Of a stretch of 10,540 nt of DNA, positions 1-5,721 are shown piece by piece. The notes below the pieces were generated by a model. That model searched no databases and was not told where the DNA came from. It saw only the letters and a program-made list of their open reading frames with translations. Position 1 is the stretch's first letter, and the number at the start of each line of letters is the position of its first letter. A program made the translations under genes and the position numbers. The DNA is taken from positions 1 to 10,540 of the forward strand of contig JAUXGY010000031.1 of NCBI GenBank assembly GCA_030621805.1, given 5' to 3'. This DNA is from Kiritimatiellales bacterium (GTDB taxonomy: Bacteria > Verrucomicrobiota > Kiritimatiellia > Kiritimatiellales > Pontiellaceae).

Positions 1-2
1 AC

Positions 3-242
3 ATTGAAGAGCCCTATTTTCAATACACCATCGACGAAGATCTTTGCATCGGGTGTGGCATCTGCGCCGAGGGATGCGATGTCTTTGGAAACGGATCCAT
101 GTATCTTCAAGTGAAACACGATCTTTGTGTCAACTGCAACGAATGCGCCATCGCCCATGCCTGTCCGTCCGATGCCTTCAAGCGCGTCCCCGCCTCCGAA
201 CCCTACCTTCTCAAATCCGACCGCGAAAAGAGGATTGGCTGA
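3..242 (+). CDS. C-terminal part of a ferredoxin-domain (2x[4Fe-4S]) electron-transfer protein, 5' end outside window
   Basis: This frame is open from the window edge and ends at TGA 240-242, giving 79 visible residues. Two cysteine motifs are present: CIGCGICAEGC (C-x2-C-x2-C-x3-C) and, about 20 residues on, CVNCNECAIAHACP. The second has five residues, not three, between its third and fourth cysteines. Such paired motifs bind two [4Fe-4S] clusters and pass electrons between a flavin or NADH module and a membrane partner. The style recalls RnfB-like or FMN-binding/ferredoxin fusion proteins, but the missing N-terminus prevents a firm family call. The stop codon overlaps the next ATG (TGATG), and an AGAGGA at 229-234 serves that gene, so the two are translationally coupled. 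The fragment very likely belongs to the same redox operon as the following genes. Confidence 0.85.
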   Translation: MEEPYFQYTIDEDLCIGCGICAEGCDVFGNGSMYLQVKHDLCVNCNECAIAHACPSDAFKRVPASEPYLLKSDREKRIG

Positions 243-1570
243 TGTTTGAGCGGCGAACCAGCGTAGACGGAGCTTCCAGCTCCGTTTGGATGAACAAAGC
301 GTGTTGGTTCTTGCGCAACGGAGCTGGAAGCTCCATCTACATTATTGCCGCTCTATTGTTGGCACTTCCTGCCCACGCCGAATTCCGATTCCCGATGCCG
401 GAGTTTGCAACGGGCTATGAACACCCGGCGGTGCATACACCCGGCCCATCGAATGCGATGGTGGGGTGGGATATTGTGGTCCTGTTGGCCGCCCTTTCTT
501 TGGCGGCATTCCTTGTGCTGAAACGTCGCAAGCGCCGGGAAATCTTTTTGCTGACACTGTTCTCTCTGATCTATTTTGGTTTCTGGCGCAACGGATGTGT
601 CTGTTCGGTCGGGTCGGTGCAAAATATTATGGCGGGCATCTGCGATCCCGCCTACGGCGTACCCTTAACCGTCCTTATCTTTTTTGCTGCGCCACTCATT
701 TTTGCGCTATTATTTGGCCGGGTTTTTTGCGCGGCAGTCTGTCCGCTTGGGGCAATTCAAGAGGCCGTTGCGATCAGGCCGGTCAAGGTTCCGCTGGCCG
801 TCGAAAAAGTGCTCTCCATCCTCCCCTACATTTATTTGGGTCTCGCCATGCTTTCCGTTTCCATGGGCGCGGGCTTCATTATTTGCCAGTACGATCCATT
901 CGTTGGTTTTTTCCGCATGGGAGCAAGCTTTAGCATGTTCATCTTCGGCGGCCTCATGCTGGTGCTCGGCATATTCGTTGCGCGACCCTACTGCCGCTTT
1001 CTCTGCCCCTACGGCGTGTTGCTTAATTGGTGCTCCAAGTTGTCGCGCCACCATGCCACCATCACCCCGACCGACTGCATCCAGTGCGAGCTCTGCACCG
1101 ACTCTTGTCCGTATAACGCGATTAATGAACCCACACCCGACCCGTCGCCTGAAACCCGCAGCAAAGGGGCGTGGAGATTGGGACTGTTGATTCTTCTTGT
1201 CCCGCTCATGATCCTGCTCGGTGTTGGTGTCGGCAGTCTTTTGAAAGAGCCGCTCTCGCGCATGCATCCGACCGTGCAACTGGCCGAGCGCATCGCCGGC
1301 GAGGAGCTGGAGCGCTATGCCGAAACCAATATTGAGTCCGAGGCCTTCCGCGCATCCGATACCCCCAATGAGGAACTCTATGCGGAAGCGCTGGAACTCA
1401 AGGAAGGCTTTGGACGCGGTGGAAAATGGCTAGGAGCCTTTGTCGGGCTGGTGATCGGTTGCAAACTGATCGCTGTTTCCATCCTTCGGAAGCGCACTGG
1501 CTACGAACCCGACCACGGCACCTGCTTTAGTTGCGGCCGCTGCTTTAAATATTGCCCGGTGAAGGAGTGA
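242..1570 (+). CDS. NapH/NosR-like membrane polyferredoxin (multi-pass 4Fe-4S protein)
   Basis: The protein has 442 residues. A hydrophobic signal-like stretch ends in ALPAHA at residue 46. About seven membrane spans follow (near 76-94, 101-117, 141-159, 188-208, 228-247, 311-332, 396-414). The NapH/NosR/CcoG-type loops C163-x3-C167-P and C251-x3-C255-P are present. Two ferredoxin motifs follow: C279/282/285/289 and C428/431/434/438. By the positive-inside rule (RRKRR at 95-99), all these cysteines face the cytoplasm; C119, C121 and C134 would face out. Known relatives carry electrons between quinol or cytoplasmic donors and envelope enzymes. I chose ATG 242 because AGAGGA lies 7 nt upstream and TGATG couples it to the previous gene. 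An in-frame ATG at 290 would give a more typical signal peptide but lacks a ribosome site. A palindromic repeat pair is embedded in codons 8-33. The loop at 333-395 is unusually long and acidic. The exact partner is unknown. Confidence 0.88.
   Translation: MFERRTSVDGASSSVWMNKACWFLRNGAGSSIYIIAALLLALPAHAEFRFPMPEFATGYEHPAVHTPGPSNAMVGWDIVVLLAALSLAAFLVLKRRKRREIFLLTLFSLIYFGFWRNGCVCSVGSVQNIMAGICDPAYGVPLTVLIFFAAPLIFALLFGRVFCAAVCPLGAIQEAVAIRPVKVPLAVEKVLSILPYIYLGLAMLSVSMGAGFIICQYDPFVGFFRMGASFSMFIFGGLMLVLGIFVARPYCRFLCPYGVLLNWCSKLSRHHATITPTDCIQCELCTDSCPYNAINEPTPDPSPETRSKGAWRLGLLILLVPLMILLGVGVGSLLKEPLSRMHPTVQLAERIAGEELERYAETNIESEAFRASDTPNEELYAEALELKEGFGRGGKWLGAFVGLVIGCKLIAVSILRKRTGYEPDHGTCFSCGRCFKYCPVKE
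263..340 (+). repeat. REPIN-like inverted pair of small palindromes inside the membrane polyferredoxin gene
   Basis: The arms 263-286 and 317-340 are 24-nt reverse complements with one mismatch, separated by 30 nt. Each arm is itself a small palindrome: GGAGCT and AGCTCC around a 3-nt loop (TCC in the left arm, GGA in the right). The left arm extends to an 8-bp stem, ACGGAGCT/AGCTCCGT. Two inverted short palindromes are the layout of REP doublets or REPINs. The unit is translated as part of the N-terminus, before the hydrophobic signal core. In mRNA it could form a long hairpin starting about 20 nt after the start codon. Family membership elsewhere in the genome cannot be checked here. Confidence 0.8.
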
Positions 1571-1574
1571 TTGA

Positions 1575-3281
1575 ATGAACGAATTTAAGCAAAGACCTGT
1601 TTTGGGATTGATCGCGCAGAGCGTGGCGTTGGTGGCGGCGCTGTTTTCGCTGGTGATCTGTATTTTGCTGATGGCCGATTTTGTGCGGATTCAAATGATG
1701 GATCCGCTGAACGATTCGCATCTGCTGGAACTGCGCGAGCAGCTGGCCGATACAACGGAAGACAGCGAGGCGGTGATTGCGCAGATCCGCACGTTCGATC
1801 TTTATGCTCGCCGCGCCTTTTTCAGTAATCAGGAGCAGCGCCGCACGGGTGGACTCTTGTTGCTCGGTGGCATGGTGGTCTGTTTTATTGCGCTGAAACT
1901 TTCCAGCCTTTGGAAACCAAAACTTCCAGAGGTTGGAAAGCATGACTCGCCGGATCATTGGGAACTCAATTCGCTGTTTCGCCAGCTCATGGCCGGGACG
2001 GGTATTTTCCTGGTTGTGGCTTCGCTATTTCTTGCCTTTGCGGTGCAGAGCGATCTGACCAGGGTGCTTGCCCGTGGGGTTGAGCAGGCTGGAAAGCCTG
2101 CTCCACATGTGGGGCAGACTTTCCTGTCTGCCCTTCCAGAGGAAATGAAGGCCAACTGGCCATCGCTACGCGGGCCGGGTGGGATCGGCGTGGCGTACAT
2201 TGCCACCGCTCCAACGAACTGGAATATTGAAAGCGGCGACGGGGTGCTATGGAAAACGGAGGTTCCCGTCCATGGCTTCAACTCGCCGATCATTTGGGGC
2301 AACCGCCTGTTTCTAACCGGAGGCGACGAGGAGGGGCAGGAGGTTTTTTGTTTTGATGCCGATACCGGCACACAGCTCTGGACCCAAACGGTGAAAACCT
2401 CCTTTGAATTGCCTGAGGTTTCGGAAGATACTGGATTTGCCGCGCCCACGATGGCCACGGATGGAATGCGTGTCTTCGCCATTTTTGCGACAGGCGAGCT
2501 GGCGGCTTTCGACTTTGAAGGTAATCGGGTTTGGCAAAAGAACCTTGGGGTTCCGACGAATCCATACGGCATGGGCTCGTCGCTCATTAGCGATGGTGAA
2601 CGGCTGTTTGTCCAGTATGACCATGAGGATTCGCAGAAGGTGATCGCACTGGATTGCGCAACCGGAAATCCCGTTTGGGAAATGCCGCGCAAACACATTT
2701 CGTGGTCCAGTCCGATATTGATTGAAACCGAAACCGGAGTGCAACTGATTCTCAATGACGAGGAAAATGTGACGGCCTACGATCCTGTTTCAGGGGTAGC
2801 GCTCTGGACGATCAAGTGTCTCGGCGGCGAAGTGGCTCCATCGCCCGCCTACAACGGAAACGGAATTATTTTTGTGGCCAACGAATATGCGCAGGCCAGT
2901 GCACTGAAACTCACGGACGGCACACCGGAAATCCTTTGGCAATACGATGAATACTTGCCGGAGATATCCAGCCCACTCGCCGCGAAGAACCTCTTCTTTA
3001 TCACCACCTCGGCAGGCGACATCGTTTGCCTCGATGCCGCAACGGGCGAGGTAAAATGGGAGGAAGAATTCGATGATGGATTCAACTCATCGCCCGTGCT
3101 CGTGGGCGGTCGGATTTATTCCATCGATATTGAAGGTGTGGTGCATATTTTTGAATCGGCGGCGGAATATAAGAAGGTTGCATCCATTGAAATGGGCGAA
3201 CCCGTCTACGCCACCCCTGCCTTCGCCAATGATCGCATCTACATCCGAGGAGATGAAAACCTCTACTGCATTGGAAAATGA
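1575..3281 (+). CDS. Membrane-anchored PQQ-like beta-propeller protein
   Basis: The protein has 568 residues. ATG 1575 has an excellent ribosome site, AAGGAG at 1562-1567 with 7-nt spacing, that overlaps the end of the upstream gene. Three membrane spans are predicted near 9-34, 92-110 and 139-157. They would place a roughly 55-residue charged helical segment (35-90) and the large C-terminal domain outside the cytoplasm. The C-terminal domain opens with WPSLRGPGG (195-203) and then repeats blade motifs such as FDADTGTQLW, LDCATGNPVW, YDPVSGVALW and LDAATGEVKW. These are typical of PQQ-like/BamB-like propellers of planctomycetes and relatives. No evidence shows that it binds PQQ; many family members are scaffolds. 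A dispersed palindromic repeat encodes residues 170-188, in the linker between the last span and the propeller. Its place inside a redox operon suggests a structural or electron-transfer partner on the outer face, but the function is unknown. Confidence 0.88.
   Translation: MNEFKQRPVLGLIAQSVALVAALFSLVICILLMADFVRIQMMDPLNDSHLLELREQLADTTEDSEAVIAQIRTFDLYARRAFFSNQEQRRTGGLLLLGGMVVCFIALKLSSLWKPKLPEVGKHDSPDHWELNSLFRQLMAGTGIFLVVASLFLAFAVQSDLTRVLARGVEQAGKPAPHVGQTFLSALPEEMKANWPSLRGPGGIGVAYIATAPTNWNIESGDGVLWKTEVPVHGFNSPIIWGNRLFLTGGDEEGQEVFCFDADTGTQLWTQTVKTSFELPEVSEDTGFAAPTMATDGMRVFAIFATGELAAFDFEGNRVWQKNLGVPTNPYGMGSSLISDGERLFVQYDHEDSQKVIALDCATGNPVWEMPRKHISWSSPILIETETGVQLILNDEENVTAYDPVSGVALWTIKCLGGEVAPSPAYNGNGIIFVANEYAQASALKLTDGTPEILWQYDEYLPEISSPLAAKNLFFITTSAGDIVCLDAATGEVKWEEEFDDGFNSSPVLVGGRIYSIDIEGVVHIFESAAEYKKVASIEMGEPVYATPAFANDRIYIRGDENLYCIGK
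2081..2133 (+). repeat. In-frame palindromic repeat element, copy 1
   Basis: Three palindromes stand side by side. The first is a hairpin at 2082-2103 (GAGCAGGCT, loop GGAA, AGCCTGCTC). The second is the perfect palindrome CCACATGTGG at 2103-2112. The third is a hairpin at 2112-2133 (GGGCAGAC, 6-nt loop, GTCTGCCC). Bases 2081-2116 match 6744-6779 at 35 of 36 positions. The element is translated as EQAGKPAPHVGQTFLSAL, in the linker of the membrane-anchored propeller protein. It resembles in principle the Rickettsia palindromic elements, which insert in frame into proteins, but the sequence is different. Confidence 0.85.
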
Positions 3282-3285
3282 AACC

Positions 3286-3331
3286 AACCCCACCGGGGGT
3301 TCCCGTGAATAGCCACGGGAGAAACCCGTGG
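3286..3331 (+). repeat. Hairpin cluster in the leader of the NuoE-NuoF fusion gene
   Basis: The 55-nt gap between the propeller stop (3281) and the next ATG holds overlapping inverted repeats. AACCCC 3286-3291 pairs with GGGGTT 3296-3301. TCCCGTG 3301-3307 pairs with CACGGGA 3314-3320. CCACGGG 3313-3319 pairs with CCCGTGG 3325-3331. The last two hairpins share the central CACGGG and so exclude each other. GGGAG 3317-3321, the only purine-rich motif upstream of the start, lies partly in both stems. No U-run follows, so this is not a normal intrinsic terminator. It could be a folded leader, an mRNA processing site or just another REP-type repeat. Confidence 0.65.
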
Positions 3332-3336
3332 ATTGT

Positions 3337-5685
3337 ATGATGACAGAAGACATAAATATTTCAAAAATCGACCGGATCATCGAAGAAATCGGTCGCGATG
3401 CGGCGGCGGTGATCCCGATCCTGCAAGGTGTGCAGAAGGAATTCAAGCATCTGCCGGATGTCGCATTACGGCGGGTGTGCGAGATCACCGACATCACACC
3501 TGCGCAAATTGAGGGCGTTGCTTCCTTCTTCCCACGGTTTCGCCGGACGCCGGTCGGCAAGCATATGATCAGTGTCTGCGATGGCACGGCCTGCCATGTG
3601 AAGGGCTCGTCCGCCGTGTATGGTTCCGTGCTCCACGAGCTCGGCATCAAGGAGGGCGACACCGATGCCGCCGGGCTGTTCACCGTCCAGAAGGTGGCCT
3701 GCCTCGGATGTTGCACATTGGCGCCCGCGGTGCAGATTGATGAAAAGACCTACGGCCATGTGCGCACGGATACGGTCTCGAACATGATCACCGATTTTCT
3801 TGAAAACGAGGCCAACCGGGTTCCAAAAAAGTTTCAGGACCGGGATGATGGTATTTCGATGGGCGAAGTACGCGTGGGATTGGGTTCGTGTTGCGTGGCG
3901 GGCGGCAGTGCCAAGATCCGGGATGCGCTGGAGGAAGAACTGGCTTCGCTCAAATGCAACGTCGATATCAAGCCGGTCGGTTGCGTCGGCATGTGCCACC
4001 GCACGCCGCTGGTGGAGGTGGTGATTCCGGGCGAGGAACCCGTCCTGTACGCCAAGGTGAGGCCGGAGGACATTCCGGAAATCGTCGAACGGCATTTTTG
4101 GTCGGACAGCCCCTTTGTCAAGATCCGTGCATCGGTGGAAAGCGGGCTGAAAAAAGTCTATACTGACGAAGCCCGCAATATTCCCGAACGCTACTCTATC
4201 GACGTGCGCGACGAGCCGGTTGCCGATTTTCTTGGCCGGCAACAGCATATTGCCACCGAGCATTGCGGCGTGCTGAATCCATCGGACATGGAAGAGTACA
4301 GACGGTTGGATGGTTTCAAGGCGCTTAAAACAACATTCTTTAAATCCGACCCCGAATGGCTCGTTTCCGAAATCGAAAAGAGCAAATTACGTGGTCGCGG
4401 GGGCGGCGGATTCCCGACCGGGCGAAAGTGGGCTGCCGTGCAAAACGCTCATGGCGAAAAGAAATATATTATTTGCAACGGCGACGAGGGCGATCCGGGA
4501 GCGTTCATGGATCGGATGATCCTGGAGTCGTATCCGTACCGCGTGATCGAGGGGATGATTATTGCGTCGTTTGCGGTGGGGGCGACGGAGGGCGTGTTCT
4601 ACATCCGCGCGGAATATCCACTGGCGGTGAAACGGGTGCGCCAGGCGCTGGCCGACTGCGAGGCCGCCGGGTTGCTGGGCAGAAATATTTTTGGTAGCGG
4701 ACACTCGCTGAAGTTGAGGGTGTTCGAAGGGGCGGGGGCCTTTGTTTGCGGCGAGGAGTCGGCGTTGATCGCCTCGCTGGAAGGGCGGCGCGGCATGCCG
4801 AACTATCGTCCGCCGTTTCCTGCGGAGAGGGGGTTGCACGGTTGTCCGACGTTGGTGAACAATGCGGAGACCTATTCGCTGGTGCCGTGGATTGTCCGCA
4901 AGGGCGGCGCGGCCTTTGCCCAGCTCGGAACGGAGCAGAGCAAGGGAACGAAGGTGTTTTCGCTGGCGGGCAAGATTGAGCGCGGCGGATTGATTGAGGT
5001 GCCGATGGGCATCACCATCAACGAGGTGGTTGAGGAGATCGGTGGTGGGGTTGCTGATGGGCGGACGTTCAAGGCGGTGCAGATCGGAGGGCCATCCGGC
5101 GGATGCATCCCGGCGGCGCTCGGCGATACGACGGTGGATTTCGAAGCGTTAAAAGAGGTTGGTGCGATGATGGGGTCGGGCGGTTTTGTGGTGCTCGATG
5201 ACCATGACTGTATGGTGGAGATGGCGCACTATTTTCTGTCGTTCACGCAGAGCGAATCGTGTGGAAAATGCACGCCCTGTCGCGTCGGCACCAAGCGGAT
5301 GCTCGAAATCCTGACGCGGCTGTGCAATGGGCAGGGCAGGTCAGGCGATATCGAAAAGCTGGAGCAGCTCGCGCAAACGGTCAAGGCGCAAAGCCTGTGC
5401 GGACTCGGCAAGACCGCCCCGAATCCGGTATTGACAACGCTCAAGTATTTTCGCGAAGAATTCGAGGCGCATATTGAAGGACGCTGCCCGGCGGGCAAGT
5501 GCCAAAAGATGATTGCGTACTCGATCAACGACGACTGTATCGGCTGCACCAAGTGCGCGGTCGAATGCCCCGTGGAGGCGATCAGCGGGGAGCCCTATTC
5601 GGTGTTTGAAATCGATCTGGAAGCGTGCGTTCGGTGCGATAACTGCCGACAGGTCTGTCCGGTGGACGCGGTGGTGGTGGAATAG
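3337..5685 (+). CDS. Fused NuoE-NuoF (HydC-HydB-like) NAD(P)H oxidoreductase subunit with extra 2Fe-2S domain and 2x[4Fe-4S] tail
   Basis: The protein has 782 residues from ATG 3337; ATG 3340 or in-frame GTG 3328 are possible, and no start has a clear ribosome site. The order of domains is as follows. A NuoE/HydC thioredoxin-like [2Fe-2S] domain spans about 1-160, with C81-x4-C86 and C122-x3-C126. A second thioredoxin-like 2Fe-2S domain spans about 177-255, with CCVAGG and GCVGMC. The NuoF/HydB core has the FMN/NADH motifs RGRGGGGFPTG (about 352-362) and NGDEGDPGAFMDR (about 381-393), and the SESCGKCTPCRVGT [4Fe-4S] motif with a distal Cys at 688. Two ferredoxin motifs close the protein, CIGCTKCAVECP and CVRCDNCRQVCP. 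NuoF-type subunits oxidise or reduce NAD(P)H with FMN in complex I and in bifurcating or NAD-reducing hydrogenases. NuoE and HydB are normally separate proteins, so this is a fusion. No hydrogenase large subunit is nearby. The next gene would supply the NuoG-like partner. Confidence 0.93.
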   Translation: MMTEDINISKIDRIIEEIGRDAAAVIPILQGVQKEFKHLPDVALRRVCEITDITPAQIEGVASFFPRFRRTPVGKHMISVCDGTACHVKGSSAVYGSVLHELGIKEGDTDAAGLFTVQKVACLGCCTLAPAVQIDEKTYGHVRTDTVSNMITDFLENEANRVPKKFQDRDDGISMGEVRVGLGSCCVAGGSAKIRDALEEELASLKCNVDIKPVGCVGMCHRTPLVEVVIPGEEPVLYAKVRPEDIPEIVERHFWSDSPFVKIRASVESGLKKVYTDEARNIPERYSIDVRDEPVADFLGRQQHIATEHCGVLNPSDMEEYRRLDGFKALKTTFFKSDPEWLVSEIEKSKLRGRGGGGFPTGRKWAAVQNAHGEKKYIICNGDEGDPGAFMDRMILESYPYRVIEGMIIASFAVGATEGVFYIRAEYPLAVKRVRQALADCEAAGLLGRNIFGSGHSLKLRVFEGAGAFVCGEESALIASLEGRRGMPNYRPPFPAERGLHGCPTLVNNAETYSLVPWIVRKGGAAFAQLGTEQSKGTKVFSLAGKIERGGLIEVPMGITINEVVEEIGGGVADGRTFKAVQIGGPSGGCIPAALGDTTVDFEALKEVGAMMGSGGFVVLDDHDCMVEMAHYFLSFTQSESCGKCTPCRVGTKRMLEILTRLCNGQGRSGDIEKLEQLAQTVKAQSLCGLGKTAPNPVLTTLKYFREEFEAHIEGRCPAGKCQKMIAYSINDDCIGCTKCAVECPVEAISGEPYSVFEIDLEACVRCDNCRQVCPVDAVVVE

Positions 5686-5690
5686 TTTTT

Positions 5691-5717
5691 GACAGGATAA
5701 CAGGATGGACGGGATAC
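5691..5717 (+). repeat. Three-copy 9-nt imperfect tandem repeat between the two dehydrogenase genes
   Basis: Units 5691-5699, 5700-5708 and 5709-5717 read GACAGGATA, ACAGGATGG and ACGGGATAC, each holding an ACRGGAT core. Similar ACAGGAT-rich short tandems are scattered between genes of many bacteria. The third unit provides GGGA 5711-5714, 7 nt before ATG 5722, so the repeat may also act as the ribosome site of the following gene. It fills most of the 36-nt gap; no promoter or terminator is visible there. Confidence 0.6.
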
Positions 5718-5721
5718 AAGA

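Noticed and set aside
44..241. Upstream extension of the membrane polyferredoxin frame back to an ATG at 44
   Set aside because: This stretch is read in another frame as a clear ferredoxin with eight cysteines in order; the extension is arginine-rich nonsense, and ATG 242 has its own ribosome site.
710..1279. Antisense open frame of 189 codons
   Set aside because: It lies opposite the membrane polyferredoxin; its composition is that of a shadow frame and it shows no recognisable motif.
2081..2133. CRISPR repeat or transposon end
   Set aside because: There are only two distant copies, no regular spacers, no transposase and no target duplications; both copies are inside intact reading frames.
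1955..2755. Antisense open frame of 266 codons
   Set aside because: It lies opposite the propeller gene, which has strong blade motifs and a ribosome site; no domain is visible in the antisense product.
3286..3331. Intrinsic terminator after the propeller gene
   Set aside because: The hairpins are followed by GATTGTATG and not a U-run, and the next gene clearly belongs to the same functional set.
3466..4263. Antisense open frame of 265 codons
   Set aside because: It lies opposite the NuoE domain and its 2Fe-2S neighbour; histidine- and arginine-rich shadow sequence.
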